A DNA stretch of 64,000 bases from Edolisoma coerulescens (taxonomy: Eukaryota > Chordata > Aves > Passeriformes > Campephagidae). Below, piece by piece: positions 27,901 through 39,800 of the stretch. The notes beneath the pieces were generated by a model. It saw only the letters and a program-made list of their open reading frames with translations, searched no databases and was not told where the DNA came from. Where the stretch lies: positions 558,001-622,000 of the forward strand of contig VWZW01002569.1 of the NCBI GenBank assembly GCA_013397115.1. Direction: 5' to 3'. Numbering within the stretch: the first letter of the stretch is position 1; the number at the start of each line of letters is the position of its first letter. A program made the translations under genes and the position numbers.

Positions 27901-30370
27901 ACCATTAAGACTGTAACAGTTGTTGGACACCTGAACAAGGGAAATATGAATTAGGCATGGATCAGTTATTTTTTCTATTTATTTTTAGGGGTACTAAGAA
28001 TATTTTTCAAATGGTTTAAAAAGAGTAATGAAAGAAAATTGAAGGCAGTTCAGAAACAAGGATCTGGAATGATTAATGGACTGTAAAACGTGACATAAAT
28101 ACCCATTCAACAAAATTCACCCCAAAATCTGTGTAGTTTATCACATTGTAATTAAGAAGCTAATTAATCACACCTGATTTATAACTTAATATAACCAGAC
28201 CCAATGCTTGATGGTGAAATTTGGGTAGATTCTCACAAAAGATTGAAAATACTTTTTTTGAGTCATGGTAAATTTCTAGTAAAAGTTTTCGTGGTTATTT
28301 AAAGTGTTTCTGTTAAAAATGGTTATTTAGATTTTTTGAACTCTTGGGAACTTGTTTAATTAAGTTTGGTTTCCAAACGCAGGTTCAATAGGTTTGATAG
28401 TAGCAGATTGAGGTCCTATGAGCTCTGATTGCATACATGACCGGACTACTCCTCCAGACTCTAGTTTGTGACTCTGCAGAAAGACTGTGAAATTAGTTCC
28501 CTGAGAGATGTAACTTTACAACTCTGCTATCAAAGAATGACCACCGAAAACTAATGGTTTAGTTTTGTGTTCCCCTTCATATGCAAGCACGCTCTGCTTG
28601 AAAATATGCATAGTTTGGATTGTTCATTATAGTTTCTTTTGTGCCAGCCACTACTTTCCCTTGTCAAGTAGAGCTAATCTGACCTCATAATTAAAAATGC
28701 TTGTTACATTACTTGTACTGTTAATCTAAACATCCTCAGGCAGAATCTCAGTATCCTCTTGCACCCTTTTGCTTTTAACAAATAAAAAGATGTATAAAAA
28801 TAATTTTAAGATTTTTTCAATTACATTTCACTGAATGATAGCTGGTTTTTTAATGTTTATTGACTTAGAAGAATTTTCTATAATATTATAATAAAGGCAA
28901 TTACAGTCTCTTTCCGTAAGAATCTGGAGGTTAACATCCCCAATTGACAATTACTGAAAGGAGAGAAGAAGATAAAACATACTTGCAGAGAGAGTTAAGT
29001 GTTTGTCCTATATGCAGAGCAAAGAGAAAAAAACATATATTAAGTAGTTTTAATAATGCAAGAAGATCAACTCCCCGATTTAGAGGCCCAGCTCTGAAAT
29101 ACCAAAGTCTAAAGACATTTTTTCAGTAAAATGAAGCATTCCAGAATAACAAAGGTGATTTTCATCAAGTGTAGAGTTGCAGGCACAAGAAGACTGGGAA
29201 CCTTGCATCTGATTTAGTACTGAATGAAAGCATTTCCCAGGCAGAGTTTTTTTCAGGGATAAGAAGAACTGTCAAATGCAATCAGAAATTGGTCTTTTAA
29301 ACTGAGAAATGTAGAATGCTGTAATTATCTGAAAGAACTGGCAAGCTTGGGCTTGATGACATTACTGATCAAAAGTAACCTCAGAGGTTTTGAAACTTTG
29401 TTCTTATTCTGAAATCTGAGAGATTTATTATTTGAAACTATTATTTTTCTGTATCTGCCTCAGTTCTTGTTAGACTACTGGGTTAAATGATTTCTAGGTT
29501 ATTTGCAAATTCTTTTATTGCCACAAAAGATAAAATCAGGCTTTATATATAAAATCCCAAACCAATCTGCCCTCATATTTATGTCTAAAAATTATCCTTT
29601 TTATTTACTTTCATTTTTCTGTTGTTTTTTTTGTCTCATAAATGAATACACATATATACCTAATGCAATCAAAATTATAAATTATATGTGTTGTATTATT
29701 TGGAGAAGTAATTTTCTATCTTTTTAACGCATTTGCCATCAACAGAACATGTTAATATTTTTTCTTTTTGGATGGAAGGGATTCTGCTGCTGTGCAACCA
29801 TTCTTGCACGTGTGTTGGCTTTGGAGAAAAGACAGAAAAAAAGTACACTGCTGAAATTGAAGGATTTCTCTCTCCAAGACACCAAAACTCTGCAGCAATC
29901 AAGCACCTTCATCTGTTTCAGAGTGAGTAGCAGGAGGCTGGACCCAGTCCAAGGCACCCTTGAAGACCATCACTTAGAGCCCCCTTGCTCTTAAAGTTCA
30001 GAGTTCTGGAGCTCTGGAAAGCAGATCAGACCTGGATTTCCGGCTGCACAACTTCCAGTGGGCTCCTTCAATCTTTTTTTCTGTTTCCAAAAACTGCAGA
30101 ATTCTGTCCTCAGTCTTCACATCCTATATTGTGAGTAAAGTCAGTCAAACTCACAAGGACAGAAAATCTTTCTTCTTCACGACAAGGAGAAGAGTACATT
30201 ATATAAACAGGAACACAGGCTCCACTAGCACTCCCTCAGCTTGGAATATTTCAATATTCAAAAGGTAATCACTTGATCTAATAAAAGACTAGTTCTTTTG
30301 GAGGTAAGTCTTCATCAAAAAATGTTTGGGTACTTTTTTTTGTTTAATCTATCACAAATCTCTTTTAAAG
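24960..30370. other. Unique AT-rich noncoding DNA
   Basis: No gene, RNA or transposon recognised. Several overlapping short frames on both strands around 29696-29994 are mutual shadows without family resemblance. The longest frame, 104 codons at 25346-25660 (+), is unremarkable. Confidence 0.72.
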
Positions 30371-30637
30371 GTCATAGAAGCATTAGGACCTTATAGATAA
30401 GCTAGTTCCAGCTTCCCTGTCATGGGCAGGGACACCTTCCACTAGACCAGGTTACTCAAACCCGCATCCAGCCTGGCCTTGAATGCTTCCAGGGATAGGG
30501 CATCCACAGCTTCTCTGGACAACCTGTTCTAGTGCCTCACCACACTCATAGTGAAAAATTTCTTCACAATTTCTAGTATAAACCCACCCTCTTTCAACTT
30601 AAAGCCATTTCCCCTCACCTATTACTACACACCCTCG

Positions 30638-30829
30638 TCAAAAGTCCCTCCCCAGCTCTCTTGTAGGCCTTTTTAGGTGCTGGAAGTCTGTGATGAGGTC
30701 ACCCCAGAGCCTTCTCTTCTCCAGGGTGAACAATCCCAGCTTTCTTAGCCTGTCTTGATAGGAGAGGTGCTCCAGCTCTCTGACAATCTTTGTGGCCTCC
30801 TCTGGACTCGCTTCAACAGGTCCATGCAT
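30638..30829 (-). pseudogene. CR1 ORF2 C-terminal relic
   Basis: An open stretch of 63 codons inside copy C. Its middle reads ATKIVRELEHLSYQDRLRKL followed by GLFTLEKRRLWGDLITDFQ. This is the conserved segment after the reverse transcriptase in avian CR1 ORF2, which carries no catalytic residue. The ATG is fortuitous. The + strand frame at 30755-31105 is antisense to this region. Confidence 0.9.
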
Positions 30830-31583
30830 TTCTCATGTTTGGGGCCCCAGAACGGAACAAACTACTCTATGTGGAGTCCATATACCAAATTCATGCCCTT
30901 ACAGTTGAAAGACAAGGATGTCATGCTGGACAGTGTCAAATGTTTTGCACAAGTCCAGGGAGATGACGTCAGTTGCTCTTCCCTTATCTACCAATGCTGC
31001 AGCTCCATCATAGTAGGTGACCAAACTTTGCAGGAGCTATTTGCCCTTAGTGAAGCCATGTTGGCTGTCACCAACCACCTCATTATTTACCATGTGTTCC
31101 TGTAGCAGACCACCACTATAATGTTGCCTGTCCCTGCTCTCCTTTTAATCCTGACCCATAAACTCTTGGCCTATTCTTCTTCTATCCCCAGGTAGAGCCC
31201 CTTGCTCTCCAGCTGGTCACAGACATGGAGGGCAACACCACCTCCTCACCTCTGTTGCCTGTCCTTCCTTGTATCCTTCCATTCTAACACTCTAGTCATA
31301 GGAACAATCCCACCATGTCTCCAAGATGTTAATACGATTACAGCCCTGCGGGCATGCACATCTCTAATTTCTGTTTTTCCCCCACGCTACGTGCTTCACA
31401 TCGAGGTATTTAAGTTGGGCCCCCAGTGAAGCTGACTTAGTGGCTGTAATTCCTTTGTGCTGATCTTCAAGTTCTTTTCTGCTGACCTGTGACCTCTCTC
31501 TCCAACCTCTGTGCATCTACTGCTGGCCCTGACATCCAGCTGTTAGGAGTGGGATGGATTGAGGTTCTCCTTCCCTGGCAACG

Positions 31584-31973
31584 TTAATGTAAAGCCTTCT
31601 CCACCATCTTGGCAAGCCTATGACCAAAAATGTTCCTCTTCTTCTCTGACAGATGGACCTCACCAGCCCCCAGTAGACCACATTTCTCAAAGTGAGTGGC
31701 ATGGTCTAAGTAGAAAAATCCTTGGCTGTGGCACCAGTTCTGTAATCTTTTATTGATTATACAGATTTCACTGGCCTTTTCTAAACCCTTTCTCTTTGGG
31801 AGGACTGATGAAAAAATAACCTGTGCTCCAAATTCCCTCACTGCCACTCCCAGAGCTCTGTAATCCTTCTTTATACTCCTCAGTCTGCTTGCGGTTGTAC
31901 TGCTGGTGCACACATACACAGCAGATAATAGTGGACTGAGAGAAAGAGCTTTATTGCCATCCAACAGCTTCAA
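31584..31973 (-). pseudogene. CR1 ORF1 SGNH-esterase domain relic
   Basis: An open frame of 129 codons in copy C. From about residue 34 it reads SIKKDYRALGVAVREFGAQV, then VIFSSVLPKRKG, WCHSQGFFYLDHATHFEKCG and GEVHLSEKK, ending in a GHRLAKMVEKAL helix. This matches the C-terminal half of the SGNH-type esterase domain known from ORF1 of CR1 elements. In that family the last block normally carries the catalytic Asp and His as D-x-x-H. Here the His is kept, but the Asp position appears to be Gly (GAGEVHLS where GADGVHLS is usual). The N-terminal blocks with the catalytic Ser and the Gly/Asn motif are not visible, and the first 20 to 30 codons may not be CR1. It is a dead fragment, although by chance its frame is unbroken. 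Confidence 0.82.
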
Positions 31974-31985
31974 ATTTCACTGTCT

Positions 31986-33753
31986 GCTTTTCCCTTTCCT
32001 CAACTAGAAAGAGTAGTGGACGCTGAACCAAGAGTAAATATTTTTGAATGCTGACACACAGAAGACAGCACATAGAGTTACAGGCTTGAACTTAACAGAT
32101 TTATTTCTGGCTGTGTTTACATCAGTTAACTAAATAAAGTAAATAAAGAAATATTTCAAATATGTGATAATTAACACATTATAAATAATTCAGAAGTTTT
32201 GTCCAGTGCAAAAATGGGATGTTTCAGTACTAACTGGGAAGTTGAAACAAGCTGGTAGCCTCTGCTCAGGAACATTAGAGGGACCAAGAAGCAGCACACC
32301 CTTGGCTGAGACATAGGCATCTGGCTGGCTGCCAGGTAGGAGGTGTAAAGCAATACCACCCACATGGTCCAACCACAGAAACAATTCTTCCCACATTCTA
32401 GACTGTGCCTTAGGCTCTGACAGCACAAGATGAACCTTAGCTAAAAGCAAAATTTCAGCAAAATTAATATAACTTCATGCAGACAAACCCAAGATGACAC
32501 ATCTGTGCTTCACCTTATGTACGCAATTTAAGAGTCTGTTTAGCATCACTCCACAGTGCAGCTCATTTCCTGCACCGAGAGCCAGAGTCATGAGAGCAGT
32601 TACTGATTTCAGTTCCCACACCTGGAAATCCTGGCAAAGCAAGTAATTTGATCTGATTTTTCTTTGTGCCCTGTGTGTTTCTAAGACTATGGTTTATCAC
32701 TTAAACCCTTCAAACAATACTCTGTAAAATCTGTTTGACACATACGTAATGCTATTTTGGTGAAAATAAAAGACGATTGAAAGGAGCAAAATTATCAAAA
32801 ATTAAGGTGCCTTTTAACTGCAGTATTCTGTGCAAGGTTTTATGTTTTCAAGCCTTTGGCTCAACATACTCTTTTCTCCTAATCCAAGTTCTAAAAAACC
32901 CTAACTGTGTGTTTTTGGAGTTTTTTTGTAGTCATTATGGAGTAACATATTCCTACAAGGCAGGTTAGTTGAATTCAAGTAGTGTGTGCTTCTCTATGTT
33001 GATTAAGAAGGGATTTTAAAAAATTAGCTCAGATGCAGACATGTATATCATAGGCATGTAATCCTACCTAAGAATTCTTGCGATATTCCTCTGAATGTGT
33101 CAGACATGCATAAGGTCCAAGTACGAAAGGCAGAAACAAAACTATTTCTTAACTATCAGAAATACGTCCTCTGTGGAGTGTCCCTGGGTTTTGGACGTAG
33201 AAGGAATTCAGGACAGAAATTTAGTTCTAAGTTAAATTTAATGTTTCCTTTTCGTTTTACTTCTAATTGTTTGGTACAGTCAAGACATGGGTGTTACTCC
33301 AGAGAACAGAGAGTATAGTTTGCATTATTTTACTACTGAAGTAGGCTGAAACTTCTGAAGCAGAAGCTATCACATTTGGATTTTTGGAACTCAGCTTTAA
33401 AGTAACTGATGGTTTACAGGTACAAATTATAGATAGCTTGCTGGATTAGATGGAGAAATAATGGGCAGAAGAGGAGAGAATGATTCTGCATGAAGATCAG
33501 CAGTTCTGCTTGATTTATCTTCCTAGTCAGGCTGAGCTTACAAATTTAGCTTTGAACAGAATTTTGCTTCACTCTTCACTTTCCCCCTCCCCATACTCCC
33601 CAATTTTGTTTATATCAATGATTTTCAGATCTGGAAAGGACAATCACTACACAATTTTGGCACAATATATAATATCCACTTTTTTAATAGGAGAGTAAGA
33701 GTTCTTTTGTCCCTTAGAAAAATCTTACCCCAACTCTCATGTGCTTGTGTATC
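31986..33753. other. Noncoding DNA next to CR1 C, partly unexplained
   Basis: I recognise no gene. On the minus strand an 86-codon frame (32190-32450) with no known family lies upstream of several AATAAA words (around 32104, 32132 and 31950), the last two close to the 5' edge of CR1 C. The segment could be the far 5' part of the CR1, another retroelement, or unique DNA; I cannot decide. Confidence 0.5.
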
Positions 33754-33823
33754 TAAAAAACTCCAAAACCAATTGCCAAAAACTCCCCAAAAAACCCAAC
33801 CCAATCCAAGCCAAACCAAAAAG
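33754..33823. repeat. A/C-rich low-complexity tract
   Basis: Roughly 70 bases of A/C-rich sequence (AACCCAACCCAATCC and similar) with few G or T. On the complementary strand it is T/G-rich with GGG and GG runs. The two open frames crossing it on opposite strands are compositional artefacts. Confidence 0.75.
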
Positions 33824-36674
33824 TTTGGATTTTTTACTGACATATTTTTAAATTTCAAATATTTATTAATGTTTTTATTATTTATCTTTATAGCAGGAAA
33901 AAACCCAGCCTTACAAGTATTCTGTGTATAATCATCCCCATAGAAGAAACACTGTAAGTATCTTGATGTGGTCTACTCAGGGGGTTATTTCTGTCTTTGC
34001 CATATTTTTACTTCAGACAAGCTCCAGTGAATCTCAAACTTTTAATTTGACAGTTATATAGCTAGCTTTTTTTTTTTTTGTATGATAAACGACAATTTTA
34101 ATTGGAAGTTTATTCAAGGAATTCACATGATGTAGCAAAGAAATGACTGCAGAAATTTTTCCTTAAGTAAATCAAATATTTATTTACCCTCAGAGTTGTG
34201 TCTCTCACTTACAATAGCAAGAAGCATCATTCTTATTGTTGTTTGCTTTTTACTACTCTCGGTAACTACGTAGTGTTTATAAAGAAAGGAGACAAGAATT
34301 TTCCTTATATCACCCATTAGTAGAATTGATAATTGATTTGGTCCTTGTCTATATTTCTCCACTGAAATTTCTCAGTAATACACAGCTCATTCTAGCAATA
34401 TCATCCAGGAAAGTCCTGCAAATTAAGAATGATGGCTTTTTTTGAACTTAGTTTACAACATCATGATTAAATGTCAGCCTCATTAATACAGAAGTATTTT
34501 CACTGTTTCAGTTATTGCAGCAGCAGAACGATAGGGGAAGAAGATTACTGTAGACAACAACTTAATTTCATCTGCACGACCTGCATAAAAATCAACTGTT
34601 CTGGTAAAAATGAATGAAGCTAGAATAATAATTATTGATGGATTCATATAGAAAAATACAAGAACCAAGACAACTTTTTGATTCACAGTCTGAGTTTCTA
34701 TGTACGCCAGCAGAACAAAAAATATGTATGTGTTTTTCTTCTTGCAATTACATTTTAATTCGAAAGATGTTGAAATGTGAAGAATCACTGAGACATCATG
34801 AAGATGAAATCACTACTTCACGGGAACAGCAGAGTCATTCCTATACTGCCATGATGGAGAGATGCTTGTCAAATATTTGCTAGTGGATGAGTAATTGCTA
34901 TGCAATGATTGACGCTTATACAACAAATCACAATTACCTGTCATTAGTTTTTCATTGCAGCCACAGACTGCAAGTACTTTTGGGCAGGAGCTCTCTCTTC
35001 TGTACAAAATCCAAACTCTCACCGTCGAACTGAGGCAAAACTGTAACACCAGTAAATCTGTAACTAAATAATTTAATTAACGCATTTGCGACCAGATTTA
35101 AGGTATTGTTTCAAAAGTGGCTTAAGTGAATATGAACCCTGAATTTGAAAGACATGTGCCTGTTTCTGTTCCTTTGTTATTTAAAAATAAACATCACTGT
35201 TTCGACCTAGCTGAGCACTTCAGAAAAATGAAGATGTGGTTTCTCTTATAGTATTAAAAGTTATTGTATATAGAGCTTGGATATTTTGGTTTTTATTATT
35301 TTTAGGTGCATCTAAATAAATGCATAATGATTCTGCATCCATTTGTCTTGTAGATTCAATATTTTCATGGAATGCGCATCAAATGAATTTTAAATTTGCC
35401 TCCGAGCTTCGGCATACTTTCATTTCCCTAATTTGAAGCTAGAGTTTGTTGGTCCAGCAGTTCCCTCAAGATACTGTTAGAGATCCTCACATTTAGTAAG
35501 TTTATCAAATATGTATGTTGGGAAATCTGGAATGAAGATCATACTGAAAATCAGCCATTTTCTCTCAGTAATTGAAGAGCTTAATTGATTTCATATTTCA
35601 TATTTATGTCATATATCAGAGTTATTAAAGGTCCTATTTTGATTGATCCTTTTTTCCCTTGTCTCGTTGGTGTAGTGGCATTTCATTATTCCCTCTAATT
35701 CACCAGCTGAATCATATTCAGAATCAAATTGGAAGTGCTTGAATCATGCATCTGAAACCCGAAAAAAAATCTTTTTATAGGATGTTTTCAAGCTGATTAA
35801 TCTACTTTGAACAGGATAGGTACACTCAGAATTTGGGCATACAGCAAGCCTGCAAAATAGAATGACCCTAAAGAGCTTTTGGGTCATATTTGGTAGAACA
35901 CCTGCAAGTAACTCTAATTTAGGGTCTTGGTAGCAAATGAAACATTTATTCTAATACTGAATAGGTCTTAAGACTACAATGAAGGTAAGACTGTGCCTTC
36001 GTATTTGCTTTATTTCCATTCCAATGAACTAAGAGTTTTTCTTTATTTCCCTCAATATAGGAGCAAAAAGATACCATGTGAAGGAGAAAATATTTAGGAC
36101 AGAGAAGAACTTATTTCTTAAGAGCTTTGTTTTAGTTTTTAGGAGAAGACTAATGCAACTCAATGTTCTTTGTGGCATAGATCATAAAAAGTCATGCACA
36201 ATATTTCCCGGTGTTTCGTAAAACTGAAGACATATTAATTGTCTGCTTGTGAATGGAAGACTTTTATTTTTTGGTATCATGTACCTAGATTTTTATAGGC
36301 ATGTATTTTGGTAAGAATTTTTGGTTTTATTGGTATATAGAATACTGTAAATGGAATTTTTAAATCCTACATACTGTACTTTTTATCTAAGTTAACTGCT
36401 TTCTTCTTCCATATAGGAAATAAAACATTTTCAAATTAAAAAAAAAATGTCCTTTTTCAAGGTTTTATCATGAGTGCTGGGTTATGTACTGTTCCCATAA
36501 CTGTGGGTAAAAATGCAGTTTCAAAGAAGTGCTACATTCAGTTGCTGGGAGTCAGGTGTGTGTCAGTGTTTCCTGACCATATTCCACCTCTGTGTGAGAG
36601 TTAAAAGGAGCATCTGACTGCATTTTGGTTGGAAAACCAGAGTAAATCCAGCCAAGTATCACCTTTCTAACATG
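33824..36674. other. Unique AT-rich noncoding DNA
   Basis: No gene or transposon seen. A run of 12 T lies near 34069-34080. Frames of up to 101 codons (34483-34788, -) overlap frames on the other strand and have no family resemblance. Confidence 0.72.
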
Positions 36675-36852
36675 AAAAAAAAAAAAACCAAAGACCACCC
36701 AACCACAAAAAAATCCCCAAAAAACCAACCAAACAAAAAACCAACAAAAAACCCAAAACAAAACAAAAAAAACCCCAAAAACCAACAAACAAACAAACAA
36801 AAAACCCAGACCAAACCAGAAAAAAAACCCCTAAAAAACAAAAACCCAAAAC
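36675..36852. repeat. Long A/C-rich low-complexity tract
   Basis: About 180 bases made almost entirely of A and C, with AACAAACA, CCAAAAAACC and (CAAA)n words. The minus strand is T-rich with at least six GGG or GGGG runs spaced 10 to 40 bases apart, so it is G-rich but with loops too long for a canonical quadruplex. The four or five open frames across it (Lys/Pro/Asn-rich on +, Phe/Gly/Trp-rich on -) arise only because the tract lacks stop-codon words. Confidence 0.92.
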
Positions 36853-39800
36853 TTTTTCAAAAGCACCCCAGTGCTTTTCATTAATATTTTCCTCTGAATT
36901 TGAAATAAAACCCCAGCCAAACCCATAGTGAAATAAATACACAGGTCAAGGCTGTTAACTTTAATTTCTCTGGAAGAGTGGAAAGTAAACCTAGGGATAA
37001 AAAAAAAAATTATCAAACTTCACCCTGTTTACCACCTGCACCACCTAAAAGAAGTTGGTACAATTTGGTTTTGATACCGAAATCACACAGCAAACAACAC
37101 CCATGAAGGAGAACACCCATCTGAGCATTTATGTGTTGAAATCCTACATGTTCCCAAAGAACTAAAAAATAAAGAGATCTATAAAAATAGAATATAACAC
37201 TGTAGATTTCTACATTCCTGTTGCATAATACTTCAAAGTTAATTTCAGTCCAGCTAAACTGCTGCAGAGACATTTAATACATCCTCAAAATACTGAAAGG
37301 GGCAAAGAAAATGAATACAATGCTGTCCAGAAATTGGATGTGTCCAAGATCTTGGTAATGATTAGGGTGCCCTACTTCATCACAGGACATCAGACTCCAA
37401 TGATTTCATCTGAATAATGTGATTTAAATGAAACTGGAATCACATACCGCTTTTCATTTGTATTGTTCAATTGTTAACTCATGAAAGACCATCACTATAA
37501 TCAGATGAATTAACTGACCCTGAATCAGTACTACAGGAGCCTGTTTTGATACTTGAAGAATAAATGGTTTATTTTGTCCTCCTACTGGGCTTTCCTCTCC
37601 TATACTCTACAGTTAAAGTCATGATACTGGGCTAATGAGGAGACCTGGAAGGACCACATTCTCCCCATTTCATATAGCTGGATATTATCTACCATATAAC
37701 TTTGCCAGCTCATATGCAGCATTTGGAACAATGTGGATTCCTTTTTTGGCTTGGCTCATACATAATAGAGATTAAGTTTGTGCCATGGAGGACACTGAAA
37801 GTAGCTGCAGGATGTAGAGCACTTATTGCTGACAGGCTTTTGGTCAATAAAGCCCAATATAGCAAACAAGGACTATTAGGGTTTTTAGTTCTATTTCAGA
37901 TGGTTAAAATACAGAAACTTTAGAAAGCATTCCTTCTCATATTTTAAGGCTATGACAGACCAAGAGTCTCAACCTGGCATGCAGTGCCCTCCACCTGTAA
38001 TGGCTACTATCTGAGACTGCAAACAGGACTGAACGAGATAAATCTATTTAATCCTGTTTTTTTAATTTCTTCAGATATATAAGTAGCATAATAGAAAACC
38101 TGCCACTATCTGAATTTTACCTAATAATGTCTCTTAATAAATGCAATTATATTCCTGAGTCATTTTATCTTCAAACATAAACTTTTATTAGCCTGTATGT
38201 AGCCAACAAAAGCATTAATCAAATGTAATTTAAGCAAACTGGGGTCTCTTTCTAAGTACGATATATAACTGGAACTCATGGCAATTTATTACACAGGATA
38301 TATAAAAAACAATGTGTTTCCGTGCACATGAACAATAACCTGTAAGTCACATCACCATAACAGGTCCATGCTCTTTTCCATTCCACTTGCTTTTGCTCCA
38401 CAAAGTTGGTAAGTTCCTTCATATATCCCTGTCCCAGTTTTTCCCATGTTCCCTAAAACATATCCCAATGTACACACCTCCCTCTTCTTTCCCCTAACTA
38501 GAACTAGACCAGAAGAAGTGTCTCCAATGGCTATGGGAGACTGCTGACTGGTTTGAGTAGCAGATGCTGGCTGATCAGACTGGACTCATTTTATCTTGGC
38601 ATGAATGTCTCTATAAAATTCAGAGTGGTAGGGTGCCCACAGACCATTGGCCTTGCTGGTCAGACCAGTCTTCTACTTGTGGAAAGGCAGTCCATAAAGT
38701 TATCTAACAAGATGGCTTGAAAATTTATTTCCTGTATTGCTGTGTAATGCCACTGAGTTTGCTAAGTAGCTATCCCTGTGTGGGCTGAAAAGATTTGTAT
38801 GATGGGAATGTTTACAATGTGCTTCAAAAGAAGAGAAGCAGTATCAGTGAGCAGCACAAACACAGAGAGCATTCTCGGAGCTGAAATTCCACTGTGTCAG
38901 AGGCAGGTAGAACACTGCCCACTGAGCTGTCCTGTCTGTTACAGCACGGAAACACATTCAATAGGTGTTGATAACTTGGACTTGGCCTGCTAGTTCATTA
39001 GTTCACATTCAGTAATAGAAAATCTATTGCCCATGGCAAAGAAAAATAAATGTTACATTATAGGAGATCTATAGCCATGAGGCTGGCTTGATTTTATGAG
39101 CTCTTACTACCCTGAAGCAAGTGACACGAACTCAGCATGCTGCACTGCATTACTTGAAGTAAGATAGTCCTCTATTTGCTGCCCAGGAACCTACACAGAC
39201 CCTTGTAATTTCTTTGAGTCTCTGTTTTCCAGTCAATTGGCACCACTGCTGATACGCATTTTATGTAACAAACTGAGGATGTGTTGGAGAAAGATATAGC
39301 AGAAAAAACACTATAGTGGTTTTTTACAAGCAGTGAAAAGATAAAATTAGTCACTATTTACTGTTGAATCTTTATGACTAGCACTTCTAAAACCATGAGT
39401 AAGCTTTCACCTGTATCTGCACACCTGTCTCACTATTTGTTAAAATAATACTGACTTTATCTCATACGCCTTTTCTGCTAGAGTTACACCAACAGTACTG
39501 GACACGAATTTTTTAGCTATACCTTTCTGCAAACAAGTTTTTTCCACTGATACAACAAAGGCAAACTTTCATACACAGACAAACCTTGACTTTAATTTTT
39601 TCATTATGTGGAAACATAAATAAAATCACATAATTTAGAAAATGAGAAAAATCTAACCGTACATTTCCCAGTGGAGACATGATCAAACATCTAGTACTTT
39701 TCTTAAAACATATGTATTGAAAACCTGTGAGTTTTTGTCTTGCTGTGCCTCTGTTTCTGTGTGTTTGTACATTTTAACTATTGAGGATATATAATTATTA

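Larger units (their letters stand above)
30371..31985 (-). mobile_element. CR1 LINE copy C, internally deleted, with ORF1 and ORF2 relics
   Basis: A minus-strand CR1 copy that keeps pieces of almost the whole element in about 1.6 kb. From its 3' end upward: the 3' UTR and ORF2 C terminus (30371 to about 30875); a junction; the RT segment around motif A (about 30880-31099); a second junction; the N-terminal endonuclease (about 31100-31330), with ETWWD at 31307-31321 holding the catalytic Glu of APE-type nucleases; then the ORF1 esterase C terminus (31584-31973). A full CR1 is about 4.5 kb, so the two junctions and smaller gaps remove most of it. The first junction, which deletes the RT catalytic core, is shared with copy D. 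No target-site duplication is seen, as is usual for CR1. The element is inactive. Confidence 0.92.

Noticed and set aside
30755..31105. 116-codon + strand frame
   Set aside because: It is the antisense of CR1 copy C ORF2. The minus strand carries the recognisable protein blocks.
36552..37016. Cluster of Phe/Gly/Trp-rich and Lys/Pro-rich frames resembling membrane or basic proteins
   Set aside because: They result from the A/C-rich low-complexity tract at 36675-36852, which contains no stop-codon words.
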